From the NCBI RefSeq assembly GCF_020740795.1, contig NC_067289.1, forward strand, positions 25,848,108 to 25,912,107: DNA of 64,000 nucleotides, in the 5' to 3' direction. Of the stretch, positions 27,301 to 39,639 are shown piece by piece; positions within the stretch are counted from its first letter, which is position 1, and each line of letters begins with the position of its first letter. The position numbers were made by a program, and so were the translations under genes. This stretch comes from Apus apus. Lineage: Eukaryota; Chordata; Aves; Apodiformes; Apodidae. Below the pieces are notes generated by a model. It worked only from the letters and a program-made list of their open reading frames with translations. It had not been told where the DNA came from and searched no databases.

Positions 27301-30300
27301 GCATGTTTTCCCAGCTCAGTGGGAAGATCAGTGTAGGGTGTGAGACTTCATGGCAAGAAGTTTAGAGCAAACGGGACATACCAGCAAATTTCATCAGGCA
27401 AGCCTGGTTCCATATTGAAGGAGCTGTTTCTGATAAACCCAGCTATTCTGTATGTGAAGATGATTTGAAACAGCAAATCTTTACATGAAAATATAGATCT
27501 AGTTTAAGTAAGTGCAGTGCATCTAGGCTTCTATAGGACATCAACATTCTGTAGCTCATGGCAGATAAAGCCCAACAGGAAGGAGAGCCATGGACTCCTC
27601 TGGACGGCCTTAAAGCCATTAAAGCTGAGCCTCTGTCCATACTGCACCCACACTGCAGGATGTCACTGAAGGTGTCGTGCCTGATTTGTGAAATGTTCAG
27701 GGGCTTTTCTGTTGGGTTCATTCATTTCAGCCCCAGAAAACTGGGTACTGAAGTTCTGGTATGTACATGCAAGAATTCTTACCTTGGGTGCCTCTCTTGC
27801 GCTTTCTGTTACTAATTTGCTCCAAATCAAAGTCTGTCCCCATCAGGCAGGGCAATGACAAATGCTGCTTTTCAGGTCATCTGACGTGAGCTTGTCTATT
27901 CTTGTTATACCCTATTAGTTCTAAATTTACTGCAGTCAGCCTCTCAAAGGGCACATCATTGGAGTAATTAATTCTACTGCAGCTAATTTAGGGAAGTGGA
28001 AGACTAAGTCTCTATTTTAAAATAAACAGAAAACACATTGTCTCTGGAAAGAAACATCGGGATCCTTACTGGAAACATTCTAAATATAGAACTTTTCAGC
28101 TAGAGCTGTATTCCAGCAAAGTAATTATGAATGCAAGCTTATTAGAGCTGTCTTTAGATTGCTGATAGTTCTGTTTGGGAAAGCAGCATGGCCCAGGGGG
28201 AGAGGGATTGGACTGGGACACAGCAAAACCTGCCCTCAGTTCTTGACTCTGCCTCTGGGCAGTTCCACAGGCTTGGGAGAGTCATTCTTCATTTTGGGAC
28301 CTCACATCAGAGCTCCCCTACCTGTTCCAGAGACAAGATACACTGTCTAATATGATCTATACTTCACCGTCATACTAATATTCCACCTATCTAATTACTC
28401 CAGGGCCTGTGATTCACAACGTTTGAAAATTAGGAATTGTGAGGGAGAGTCTATAAACCACCTTGTGCTTTAGTCTGTTGCCTAGACACAGGTGTGTAGA
28501 ACCAGTTAAGATGTTTTAGGGTGTCTTACTTGCACTCCAGCTGCTGCTTCAGGAGGGTGTAGGTCTCCCACTAGTCTAATAGATTTGAAAGTTTTTGAGG
28601 ATATTTTTGATCCTTTATGGCACCTGGGATGGCACAAGGCAACCACATCTGGGCAAGTAGTTCAAACTTTAAATGTCTCAGTACGCAGCCTTCTTGCATA
28701 GTCAGGAGGGTAGCTCCTCACTGAGGTGTGCTGAAGTACCCCCCTAGCAAATTTTCTTCTTCCCCTTGATAGTGTGGAAATTCCAGGCTCTCAGGAATTT
28801 TCTTTCTTTGCCCAGTTAACCTTTTTTTTTCTCCACTGGCCTTTACCATATAGCAACAGCAATATCTTGTCTTTAAAATCCAACTGAGCTGGGAGCTACC
28901 TGAGCCACCATCCAGGTCATATGGCTCTGAGCAGTTCTTCTGTTCATATCAGTTGCTAACAAGCATTACCTAGTTAAGGATCTGCTTCTGGAACAGAGTT
29001 AGTTCTTCTTGTCAAGAGATGAAGTATTTGCTTGATAACTGTGTTTGGTGAGCAGAGCTGTTCATGCTTTCCTTTCCCTGCTGTGCAGTCATCCATTCCC
29101 TGAAACTAAAAACTGCCAGGAAATCCTGGAAGTGTGTGCTTATCCAGACTGGGTGGTGGTTTCTGCAGGTGCTGAGCACAAGAGAACTGGGACCACTGAG
29201 TTTAAGATCCTTGTAACAGCATGAATGCAGTTACACTTAATACAACATGTGAAAACTGTGTATAAATGTTTGGTACTTGAAATATTAACACATTTGCCTT
29301 ACAGAGTTGTCTGGGCTTCCTCTAGCAGAATAAATTATTGACCACTTGTAAACTAGAGTTTACACGTGATTTTGAACAGCCCAGGTATATAGATCTGAAG
29401 ATACAGAGTTGGCTGCAGTTGTACATTCCTGACTTTTCTGTAAGTGCCCAGCTCTGCAAGTTGCTGATCAGCTCCTGCAGACACTAAGAGGAAGCAGAGG
29501 GAATGCCCCCTTGGGAGGCACTTAGCAGCATGCAGCGCCAAGCTGGGCTTTGACAAGTGATTACATTAAAATTTTCTTCACGTGTACTTGCAGCTGAATA
29601 CCCCTGTATTAATATTTCACATAAGTATAACTATTTCATGGCAAACTGGAGAGAGAAAGGTGGTTTTATTTGGTTTCTGCCAGTTTGCAAGGAGAAATAT
29701 ACTGAGTCTGAAGAAGTTACCTTCCCTTCCTCTCAAAAAAGCCGTAAGGGTCAAAACCTAATTTTCTATTCAGGGAAGGCTGCCGAGTTTCTAGGTTCCA
29801 TAAATGGCTCTGATAGGACCATTTCATAACTGTAAGTCAGGTGGCTCCTGGTGGGTCCCTTCTCACTGCCTTGAGCATCTCCAGATGGAAACCTCAGCCC
29901 AGGTGCTGGTTCCCATCCCCTGTGGGTCTGAGGCCTCCCCTGTGTCACCTGAGTTGCCCACGGTGAATCCAGCTCAAACTGCTCAGGCAGCTGGAACAGG
30001 ACAGGGCAGCCCAGTCCTCCACTGCAATGATCATGAGGGAGGTTTGCCTCATAGCAACAACTGCTTGCTGTCTTCTGTGCAGTCTGGAAGTTGGATGATT
30101 TAATCTAATAATGAAAGGATTTACTTTATTGATTATGCAGAGATTTCTGTGTTCAGAATGCTCCAGCACTCCTTAAGGAACAAGTGCATTTGTGATTTAT
30201 TTCATTGTAATTTTTCATCTTTGCTTGTTAAAAATGCATGTGCTGGTACATGTAGTCCTCCAGTGAGAGCCCTGTCCCAGATTCCAGCAGCAAGAGCAGC

Positions 30301-33300
30301 CTCCAGCCACCTCAGGCAGGAGCTGCACCAAGGGTTGCCCTGGGCTGGGACCTAGTGTAAAGAAACTCTCTCTGCAAAAGGCAGGACCAGGCACAGGAAG
30401 GGCCATCTCCTCTTGGTGGGAGCTGGTGGCAAACATCACAGCACTAGTGATGCTGCAGCATTCCCCAGTGATGAAATGATGTGGATATATAATGAGCAGC
30501 TTTGAAATGTATCAGCTTGCTGTTTCTATGATGCAAACCTGCAGAAGACCATCCTGCAGAGAGACAGCTCAGACGTGGTGCTAGTCTGCAACTTTTATGA
30601 GAGCTGGCAGAGTTTCTGTGGGATTCAGTTCAAGCTGGCCTCAGCATAAAGACAGTTATTTTGCCTTACAGAATGTCTTCACTGGGGAATGCCACAATTT
30701 TGTTTTAATGGAAAAAGTTGAGCATTTCCAAATGGAGACCTTTCCTTGAGTTCTACCAGAAATCAAGAAATTGATTGTAAAAATGTGAATATTGTACAAT
30801 GAATAAATAAGTAATTGTATGTATCTCTGCATCTGTGCACACAGAGAAAAGGTATCTGTAAGTGGACATAAGAACCAGAAGAGACTTAATTTTAAATCTG
30901 CTCTGTTCAAACAGAGATGTGTCTGATCTTTCCTTCACCCCTCCTAGCTGAGACTGAGTAAGGTCTCAGAAAAACAAGTTTCACAGGATGAGAATAACTG
31001 ATAGCAAGGCTTCCTCGTGCTGCGTAGTTACCATGGATGCCAAGCTGGGATGGATGCATGAAATGAGAAAGAATGCCCTTCAGCTCTGGGGTGGCTTTGT
31101 GTGAGTGCTGCAAACCCTGGTATCACTGACTCTGATAAACACAATGCTGGAGTTGAAAAAGGTATCTACATGTTATTTATGAAAGGTGATAATTATATAT
31201 GTGTATGTAATGTGCTACAAAACTGCTGAGACACAAAAGCTGCAAAATGGCACTTTGGTTGACAAAGTGGATTTTTTTTTAATTTTCCAAAGCTCTTTGC
31301 CTTTGTGCTGGTGCCTCATTCCTGCAGGCATTGTCAGGACAGCACCAAACAGTGTATTTCTGAAGATGATCCAAGAAACAAGTAGCTGTAGGTTTTCTGT
31401 GCCTTCTTAGAAGTCTTTTTAGGAGTGCTCTGAAAAGAATACACATAGCATAAACTGTGTGGGAGGAGTTAATATGTGTATTTCTCTCAGAAGCTAGGTT
31501 TTCTTTTCAGTGCAGGAACACAAAGTGTGTGGGCAGAAGAGTGGGGAAAGAGGTCAGTGGAGCAGTACCCCTTCAAAATGTTGTGCCCAGGCCTTGGAGA
31601 GCGAGATGGCAGATGTTCAGAAAAAGCAGAGTGGATCTCTTTCCATTTTCACTGGGGTAAAAATGAATCATAACCCTTCTACAACTGTCGATGCTCTTGT
31701 TCACACTAAAATAATGCAGAGATGAGATACAGGAACGAACTGAAGGCCACTGTTAAGTGTTAGTGTTCCTACTGCTTTAGAATTAAATTGCATTGTAAGG
31801 CTTAGGATCTGAAGGCTGAGCTGTGGGTGACAATGGGAGTGGAAGATAAAACGCTTCACAGGGTGTGCCAGTATAGTCTGCTTTGCTAGTGAGTTCCTAT
31901 TTACTGCCATGGATGTGTCGTAAGAAGCAAACATGAATCTTTAATAATGATATCAAGGACAAGACAAGGGTCACATTCTGTTCTCATTAATGGTAATTTA
32001 GTCTGAAAGTCATTCTAGTGCTAATTGATTTTACCTGGCTATACATAAAACCAGAAAGGCATTCTTCCCTCTTTTGGCCTAACAGTGATTTTTTTCCTAG
32101 CATGTCTCTGCTGACTGCAGTGGGTGTGGGAGGGAGCCCAGCTCTGCTGGTGGGTGCCCTGTGTGTGGCTGAGGGGTCAGATCCAGCACTTGGCCCCTTC
32201 CCAGCCCAGGGCAGAGTCCTGGCAGGGGCTCTGGCCGCAGGGGTCAGTCACTGTCGGTGGCTGCAGCAGCTCCTTCCTGAACCTCAGGAGTCTTCCTGGG
32301 GTGCTGGCACTTGGTGGAGAATTTTCTATTCAGGTCTCTCCTCAGGCTTTATTCCTGCTCTCCCCTGTCATGTAATTCCAGGGGTTGAATTAATTTTTCA
32401 TAAACTCTTATTCAGTAAGTTCTGTCATCGTCTGCAAACGCTGCTTACTTCTTCTCAGTAAGTGTTTGGATTTTTTTAAAGTTGGAACATTTTGCACTGC
32501 TGATGACTGACACATGTGCTTGGTCAGTCCAGGGTCCTTCCTACTCAGCTGCTGCTTGGAGGGATTTCGAGCTGTGATTTGAAGGCTGCTCCCTGCAAGG
32601 GCAGTGGTTACTGGGCAGGTGTCTGTCACAGTCAGGAGGGCACAGCATCATGGTGCACAGTTTGCAAACAGACAGATGGATTCTCTACTTGTGAAAATGG
32701 GTGAAGGTGTCTGTAATTGAACAGTATTTCTACTGGAATTTTTCTAGAGTAAAATAACATTGTTTACTAGCTTCCTAGTTAGTGACTGGGAGGTGGTATG
32801 GAAGACTTGGTATGTCCCTTCAACTTCTAAAAGTAAATACTGATTTCACAACAAAACCCAGGCTTTCAGAAAGAGCCAGTAAATCTGTGGTTGCTGGAAA
32901 ATTTCTCATTCTGCAGATCTGGAGTATTCCTTCCAGTCAGCAAGAATTACTCATTCTCCCTCCAGGTGCCTCAGACATATTCTCCATCTTCTTAATGTTC
33001 AGTCTGACAAATCTGCAGGGTTTTATTAAGTACGGTGTAGCCTCGTGCTGAAGTAATCAGTTCTTACTTAGCTTTTTTTTCATACTCCTTAAATGTCTTT
33101 CTGCATAACTGCTGTTCTAGACTGTTCCTCAGACTCTCAGTTTGATCAGCTACCAGAAATGCAGATGCTCTTGACTGATCCTGCAGAGGGCTTTCAGTGT
33201 TGATTGCAGAAACTAGAGAGGGGCTGGAAGCAGCGCTGTAGGGCCTGTGTCCAGTAGAAACACCATTCTACACGTGTTACCAAAATTCTTAGGTATCCAG

Positions 33301-36122
33301 GATGTGTCTATTGCAATAGCCAAGACACTAACCTTGTGCTTTTCTCTGCTACTTAGGAGAGCAGGCTTTGCCCACTTGATCTTCCCCAGAGCTGGAGCTG
33401 TTGCTCTGTGCTCTGATGGCCTGAGTAAGCACCTGGGATGGAAGACAAGTGGGCAAGAGCTTCCCCAGGCTGAGAAAACAGTTATTCTCACATCTCCTTT
33501 CCTGGAGGAGTGATCTCAATTACTGATTGCTACAGAAAATGTAAGTGCCAACACCTCACTGTGCTTTAAAATAGAGCTCCCTGGTCACTGCTTTGAAGCA
33601 ACACCTGCTGGCACTTCCCTTTAGGAAGGGTACAGCAGCCAGGAGCTGGCAGGGAGCTCCAGCATTCACCCATCCAGGACCTTTGAGGGCTCAATGGCAC
33701 TGCACAGTAGCTGCCTCTCTAACTGCACATTGCAGGAACACTGGAGGAACATTTTTCTCTGACAAATCTATGAAAGAGCCTCCCCAGCATGGACAGTAAG
33801 AAATGTGAGTGCTGTCCAGACTTGGACTTACACATCCTGATAAATCAAGAGTCTTGACATTTTTTTCACCTCATGCATTGATTGCTCTAATATTGTTTCT
33901 TATTCCCAAATCATACAGACTAAGGAGAGTCTGTGTGAGTGTGTCTGGGTGTGGACAGAGGAAGGAGAGAGAAGGATGTGATTTGGGCTGGTGGTTTGCC
34001 CCAGCAGGCAGCAGCAGTGGAGGTAGGGGAGCACCTTGGCTGGGCAGGGAGCTGCAGCACAACTGGGACAAGTGCGGAGTTCGTGTAACTGGGATCTGGA
34101 GACACTTGAGGTAGATTTGGAAGATTGTCAATGGGTCCCAAAAGCAGCATAGCAACAGCTACATGGAACCTGTGCAGGGTGATTCAGCTTGCTACCTGGC
34201 AGGTTTTCCATATCCACAGTGCACCCTTCCCTGCAGTGTCTGTCTGGGTGCAGAGCTGGAAGTGCAGCCTCCCCTCAGGTCAACAGTCTTCTCTGTTGTG
34301 CATTTGTCTGTAGAGCAGTGCAGCCCTTCCTCGTGGCCTGCTCTGCCCTGAAGTCAGCACTTCACTGCCTACCAAGGACTCTGCTTTTGGTGAAGCTGCA
34401 GTTCATTTTAATAATACTTTTCAATTGATAAGAGCAAGCTTTCAGATGCTAATCCCTGCCTTTCTCAGTAAGCAGTCAAGGCCCAACTATAGCAAAGCAG
34501 AAAAAGATGGAGCAATAGTTGAGCCCCCTGTGAGATTCTCCAGAACCCGAGCCTGATGTTGCTTTGCCATGTGTGTCCACTACTGCCATTGCTTTTGTTC
34601 TGTCCAACATGAGCCACCGGATGGACAACCTCCACACTTAAAGATGAGTCTTTATAGCATGAGAGAAGGAGTCAGGATCTGTCCTGCAGCACTAGCAAGG
34701 GAACCTGTGACAGCCTAACACTGGGTCAGCTCCCACAGTCCACAAAGGGGCAAGCCATGTCCTCTGTTCACCACACAGGCTGTCTAATGCCTTTATTTAT
34801 TTACAGCCTCTGAAACACTGTTGTCATTGCAACTGCTAAAAATTCTTTGAGCATGACCTTTGGCAGTGAGGTTCTGGAGGAGCCCTCTGGCCATCAGGGT
34901 AGGGATGCTGTAAATCCTTATTACAGATTTCCAACTGATAGCGCTGAGTAAACATTCTTTCCACCATAAAAATAAACAAAAATGCACTAAAAGTTCCTTG
35001 AATAGTATCTGACAGGATGTTTTGGGAAGTTCAGCTTGGTAGCTAAGCCATCTAACTTTAGGCACTTAATTTAGTTAAGAATAATTAAGACAGGTTGCCA
35101 AGGAAGGCAGCTGTTGTCAGCATACGGTCCTGGTGTAATTTCTTTCCTTTCTGTCACTGTCTGAGAAGCTTTTTCTTGATCTGGTTTAAGCAGGGTGGGA
35201 ACACTTTCAGAGGTGCCTCAGCAGGAGATCGAGAGGTGCCTCCTGGTGCTGCCTGTCTGGGGGGTGGCTGTGATGGCACTTGAAGTGCAGACTGTTCTAC
35301 CAAAGTGTGTGTGTCCACAGGCTGTTGCTGAGTCACAGTCACTGGGGACCTCACTTTTTATACTATAGCGTGTAACTATGAAACACTCCTTTCTGTTCTT
35401 TAAAGTCATAAATACCAGGTCTTTAAAATACTGCAAGGAAAAGTCTGTAACAGCAAAATAATTTAACAAACTAAGCTTAATTGGCTGATTTATAAAGGGT
35501 TCTAATTTCAAAAACTAGCATTAAGTAATGGTCATTCTTTCTTTTTCAGCGATCAGGTGGGGCCTTAGCTGTCCCTCTGTGTGCATTTCAAGGAACTGTC
35601 TCTCTTCAGGCCCCCACAGGGAAAACACTCTCTTTATCTACATACGAGGTAAGCACTGAAGGGCAAAAAATAACACCCACATCCAAGAAAATTGAAGTAT
35701 ATCGATCTAAAAGTGTTGGTCACGAGCCAAACCCAGAGGAGTCTCCTAATACATTTGCTGACACGAGTGTTAAAATTCATTTAGAAGTTCTGGAAATCTG
35801 TGACAATGAAGAGGCCCTGGATACTGTGTCAATCATCAGTAATATCAGCCAGTCCTCCACACAGGTAAGGTCTCCATCCTTACGTTACTCACGGAAAGAA
35901 AACAGGTTTGTCTCTTGTGATTTAGGGGAAAGTGCCTCCTACTCCCTCTTCATCCCATCAAACAATCCTGACAGTGATATTAACATATCAATTCCAGACA
36001 CTGTCGAAGCTCATCGGCAGAACAGTAAAAAACAGCATATGGAAAGAGGTGGTTATCAGGAAGAAATTCAGATGTTGAATAAAGCATACAGAAAACGGGA
36101 AGAAGTTGGCAGCAGCAACTAA
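14364..36122 (+). CDS. GPR149: GPR149, orphan class A-like G protein-coupled receptor (4 coding exons)
   Basis: The joined coding exons are 14364-15332, 16347-16539, 17713-18014 and 35550-36122, giving 2037 nt and 678 residues. Human GPR149 is about 731 aa; most of the difference lies in the third intracellular loop and the exon 3 part of the tail. The N-terminus has no signal peptide and carries two N-glycosylation sequons (N7-L-S, N11-G-T). Membrane helices lie near residues 33-57, 67-90, 103-130, 148-168, 185-213, 306-330 and 340-360. C103 at the top of TM3 and C181/C185 in the second extracellular loop can form the usual disulfide. The DRY motif is replaced by SYN (126-128) and NPxxY by TPVFV (354-358), as in the mammalian protein. 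The long tail contains ERRLSHE and [14 protein letters not shown] blocks shared with human. The ligand is unknown. Mouse loss of function is reported to raise female fertility. I chose the ATG at 14364 because the upstream open frame begins only with GTG and the homologous protein begins MS. Confidence 0.95.
16347..16539 (+). CDS. GPR149: GPR149 coding exon 2 (residues 324-388)
   Basis: The acceptor is TTTCAG|ATA and the donor A|GTAAGT, with the 193-nt exon leaving one base to be completed by exon 3. It encodes the end of TM6, extracellular loop 3, TM7 and the conserved juxtamembrane [11 protein letters not shown] block. The cysteines there are candidate palmitoylation sites. Confidence 0.95.
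17713..18014 (+). CDS. GPR149: GPR149 coding exon 3 (residues 388-488)
   Basis: The acceptor is CCACCCAG|CC and the donor CAG|GTAAAA (302 nt). Its start ([19 protein letters not shown]) and end ([24 protein letters not shown]) match the vertebrate receptor. The middle, about residues 415-445, is a Gly/Ala/Arg/Pro-rich CpG-dense stretch where human has a longer acidic, Asn/Thr-rich segment. This part of the cytoplasmic tail is therefore shortened and compositionally rewritten. Confidence 0.93.
18015..35549 (+). other. GPR149: GPR149 intron 3 (17.5 kb)
   Basis: This is one large intron between well-supported exons, with donor CAG|GTAAAA and acceptor TTTTTCAG. Apart from the CR1 fragment near its start I see no second gene, no RNA gene and no recognisable transposon. 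Open frames within are short and lack domain signatures. A moderately GC-rich block at about 22200-22900 has no promoter-like CpG density. Confidence 0.7.
18143..18342 (-). mobile_element. CR1 LINE fragment (3' end, 5'-truncated)
   Basis: On the + strand it begins with the antisense of the CR1 3' terminus (AATCATAGG...TTTGGGTTGGAAGGGAC) followed by AAAGATCATCTAGTCCC and the region reading ACACCTCCCACCAGCCCAGG. The element therefore points to the minus strand. It lies in GPR149 intron 3, 130 bp downstream of exon 3, and is the same subfamily as the copy at 51262. Confidence 0.9.
35550..36122 (+). CDS. GPR149: GPR149 terminal coding exon 4 (residues 489-678)
   Basis: The acceptor is CTTTTTCAG|CGA and the stop is TAA at 36120-36122. 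It encodes the distal cytoplasmic tail, strongly conserved with human (for example [18 protein letters not shown] and [15 protein letters not shown]). It is Ser/Thr-rich with many potential phosphorylation sites. Two strong donor-like sequences lie inside the coding sequence: GAG|GTAAGC at 35649 and CAG|GTAAGG at 35865. Confidence 0.95.
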   Translation, partial: RSGGALAVPLCAFQGTVSLQAPTGKTLSLSTYEVSTEGQKITPTSKKIEVYRSKSVGHEPNPEESPNTFADTSVKIHLEVLEICDNEEALDTVSIISNISQSSTQVRSPSLRYSRKENRFVSCDLGESASYSLFIPSNNPDSDINISIPDTVEAHRQNSKKQHMERGGYQEEIQMLNKAYRKREEVGSSN

Positions 36123-38184
36123 AAGGCCTTTCATCTGGACATGTAAGCTGACTTAACACGCCTTGCTCCTCTTGACTCAGGTGACACTAGCAAATACAGT
36201 GTTGACCTTTTTTTCCTAACATACAAATCAATTTTATTTGAGTGCATTGTTAAATGGATTAGAACTTTTAATGATACATGGATGGGATTACAGCTTTGCA
36301 TAGTGAATTTCAAGTTATTATAGATCTATTTATTTGAGGAACACTTGTGTCTAAAAGGAATCCTAAATAGAGTTTTAAAAACGAGTTGTGGTTGCTTGTA
36401 GGCACTGGGTGTTCTGTCTGCAGAAATGAGGGAGCAGCTCCTCAGGTGTGAAGTGACAAAAGTCTGGGCTGACTTGCAATTCTGCTGTTACTGATGTGTC
36501 TGACTTGAAACATTTATCTGAAAATCTGTACCCCAAACCTAAGACTAGGTGGTTTAGTTGACAAAGTAGAGGATTAAAAGATACGTAAAGAGTTTAATTC
36601 TCTTCTGCTCTATACATGATTCATATGTCATCCCTATGTAAATGGCCAATATATAGACCTTTGAATATGGGTGGCTGGAATGTAAGCATGCATGTTCTGT
36701 AAATATGACATTGTGAAGTTAAAGAGTGTCCTCATGGCTTGACATTTCTTTGATCAGATGTGACAAATGTTGGTTAATTTTATGCCAGTTACTCTGAAGA
36801 GTCCTGTTTTTTGCCTCTGGGATCTCTTACCAAGTTACCGAATACTTGCACTCACTTCAGAAAAAGGCAGCATTTGGAATGTTTGAAGAGTTAGGATGTC
36901 AAAAGTAATTTGAATAATTCTTCATGTTTGAGTTGTCCCTAAGCAAGTAGTTTTACATCATCATCTTCCTCGTCAAGGCCCATATGAAGCCAGTACTTTT
37001 TCAGCACAGCCACGAGAGTGAGTGTAGCTTGCAGGTGGTTGCAGGAGCCCCAGTGGCTCACAGCAAGAACACAAATGTATTTTTCTGCCATATATATTCT
37101 GTCTGTAAATCTGTCTTCACTCCTCTTTGGATGGACCCTCAGGCTTTAGATGTGAGTCAGGAGCTGGGGGTGGCCACTGATTTGTGACTCCTTAGGAGAG
37201 GGGGAAGGAGCTGTTCAAGGCAGCCAAACTTAGAGACTGGACTTTGACACCAACCTTACGAGAGTGGGGCTGGTTAACTAAAGCAAGTTCCTGCCCTGTG
37301 TCACCCTCAGGAGGAGTCCATCTCCCTACTGACTTATAAGGGACCTAAAAGTAAGTCTAAAACCAGCCTTAAACCATTGAACACTCTTATTTTGTGTCAA
37401 ATTCAGCCAGGCCAAGGCAGAAACAGTGAATAGAGCCAAGGCTTACATTAAACATGCTGCATATGCTTGAAATGATAGTGCATTTTGACAGAGAGGTTTT
37501 TACTTAGATTTTGTCATTATTTTCTGTTAAACAGAGGTAATTACCCTCCCAGGTCTGTCAGCAGTTTGGTTAAAAATGATACTGTTTCTCTAACAAATAG
37601 ATTTGATTTCCAGTTGTATGTGTGATGACATACTCGTTCAGGTGCCGTTTTCCACTCAGTGGGAACGTGGAAAGGAAAGTAAGCACAACCCTGTTTAGGT
37701 TTCTTTTATAGGTTATGAACAGACAGAGCAAAAGGGCCAAACCCTGTGTCCATTTGCAGTCAGCATTCCATGTGGAGGCAGGAAACCAAGCAGGAGACTT
37801 GCACCAGCATCAGTCAGGGCTGCCATGGCGAGCAGTGGGCTGTGCTGGTGTGACAGTGATGTAGTGCTGAAGAAAAGCAGGGTCGAAGGCTGCAGGGCCC
37901 TGTGATAGAGATGGATCACTCTGCAAGTTGTGCTTTCCCTGTGCTGCCTTTCCAAGGTGAACACAGGAGCTCTTGTTGGGTTGCCTCAAGCCCTTAGTTC
38001 CACTAAGATGCTATGTTGTATTTCAGATTTAACAAGAAACTACAGTAGAGGAAATAATCAGTTTGAGTAGATCCACACAGAGAGATGGATTCTGCTGTCT
38101 CTGCTGCTTTCCTTTGTGTTCTGTAGTTGGAACACAGGAGTTATCTTCATAGCAACAGACACACTTGACCAGATAAAGGTATCA

Positions 38185-38218
38185 AAGTTGTGATGGAGGG
38201 TGCAGTCCATCACAACTT
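38185..38218. repeat. Perfect 13-bp inverted repeat (hairpin)
   Basis: AAGTTGTGATGGA at 38185-38197 is followed after an 8-nt loop by its exact reverse complement at 38206-38218. It lies about 180 nt before the presumed GPR149 polyadenylation signal, so it would form a stem-loop in the distal 3' UTR. Confidence 0.9.
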
Positions 38219-38396
38219 GAGTTTGGCCAGGAGTTTGGTTTCCCTGCAGGTGATTTGAACTATGTTAACAGGATTACATGCTTATGTGCTAATCTGTGAT
38301 GGATATATTTACAAAGGATTACAATTTGGAGGCATTTAAATTCTGCACAGCCATGACCCAGAGCTTGACCTAATTGTAGTGTTGTCCTGCTGCTGT

Positions 38397-38402
38397 AATA
38401 AA
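38397..38402 (+). terminator. GPR149: Canonical polyadenylation signal, probably GPR149
   Basis: AATAAA lies in TGCTGTAATAAAACATAC, followed within 30 nt by a U-rich stretch (ATTTTATTTAATG) that fits a cleavage and downstream element. It is the first canonical hexamer I find after the GPR149 stop. Confidence 0.6.
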
Positions 38403-38420
38403 ACATACATTTTATTTAAT

Positions 38421-39639
38421 GAGTCTGTAAATTCGATAATGTACAAATGTCTGATTATTTTATTTTTTGCTCTAAATTACTTACCTCATTAAAAAAATTA
38501 AAGTGTCTGAAAACCCAAGTTGTAATTAATGAGTAGATACCAGCTCCTTCTGCAGAGCACCAGAAAACTTGCTCTGTGAGAAAATGTGCTCCTGGATTGT
38601 TTATTCACATTAAGGTGTCTGCAGTTACCATTGCATGAAATGTGTTTGGACTTGATTTTTAAAACAGTTCTGCTGTCATCGTTTTTAAGGAAAAAAATGT
38701 TCTTCCTCCTCTCTTGTTCTTCCCCTGTCTGACCTTTCCTTGTAGCTCAGTGGCAGTTTGGCATTTGAGGGCAAAGTGTTTGTCAGTGGCCATTGGAAGG
38801 TGACTTGAAAGAGACCTTGGATCTGTTCAGACACCACAGGGACCCACGGGAAATAATCCCTGGGAAAACGTGACTTGAATCCGCGCCTGGGCTTCCCTGC
38901 TCTGAGGGCATGGGGCTTTTGGAAAATGCAGAGGATAGAAAACAAGAAACTGGGAAAAATAATGTTTGAGATAACCTTTGGTAAGCAGTATATCCAGTGG
39001 GTCAGGGTTTCAGTTCAGCAGCACTCATGTACGCTGAGAATAACATTACATTGATGGAATTACAAGAAAAAGAAATCTGTAATAAGCAGGGCCAGGCCCC
39101 CAAATCCCAAATGTCTCAAAGGATTGTGCTTCTTGAAATAAAAGGGAGAGCCAGGTGCCAAAATATTATATATTATTTCAAAATATGGTAATTTTATATA
39201 TATTAAAAAAAAATGTTACCTGTATGTTATTTTACCTGTATAGATTTGGGATTGATGCATAGATACTGGAACTTGATTTCACTTCCCAGTATGTATCACT
39301 GTAATGATTTCCAAGATGAGGCTTTGAGTGTTACGTTCGTCTCTCTTAATGAGTGTTGCAGATTTAGATGTCTCAGAGCAGAATAAATTCTGCTGTTCTA
39401 GACTCAACCAGCAGCTCCTACAAGAATTATGGTGCCCGTATCTGAATACTCCTGTATGTTGTGCACTCTATGTTTTATAGAACAAACTAATTTTAAAGGC
39501 CTGCAGTCTTGGCACACGTCATTTTTATTCGGAGAGAGAGTGCTGAGCACAGGACTGCGGGTCTGCAGGGGTGAGGCTGAGAGCTGGAACGTGGGATCCT
39601 CTTTGTCCTGTCTCCTTCTCAGCGTTTGCCTGACAAGTC
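38421..39639. other. Intergenic spacer between GPR149 and DHX36
   Basis: About 1.2 kb of AT-rich unique sequence with an A/T simple stretch around 39165-39220 and a second AATAAA near 39138 that could serve as an alternative GPR149 3' end. I see no gene or transposon in it. Confidence 0.55.

Larger units (their letters stand above)
36123..38420 (+). other. GPR149: Probable GPR149 3' UTR
   Basis: AT-rich non-coding sequence follows the TAA stop and runs to the first canonical AATAAA at 38397. It contains a Pumilio-type element TGTAAATA (36698-36705) and a perfect 13-bp hairpin (38185-38218). Weaker ATTAAA hexamers near 36572 and 37446 could give shorter transcripts. The extent is inferred from sequence signals only. 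Confidence 0.55.
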
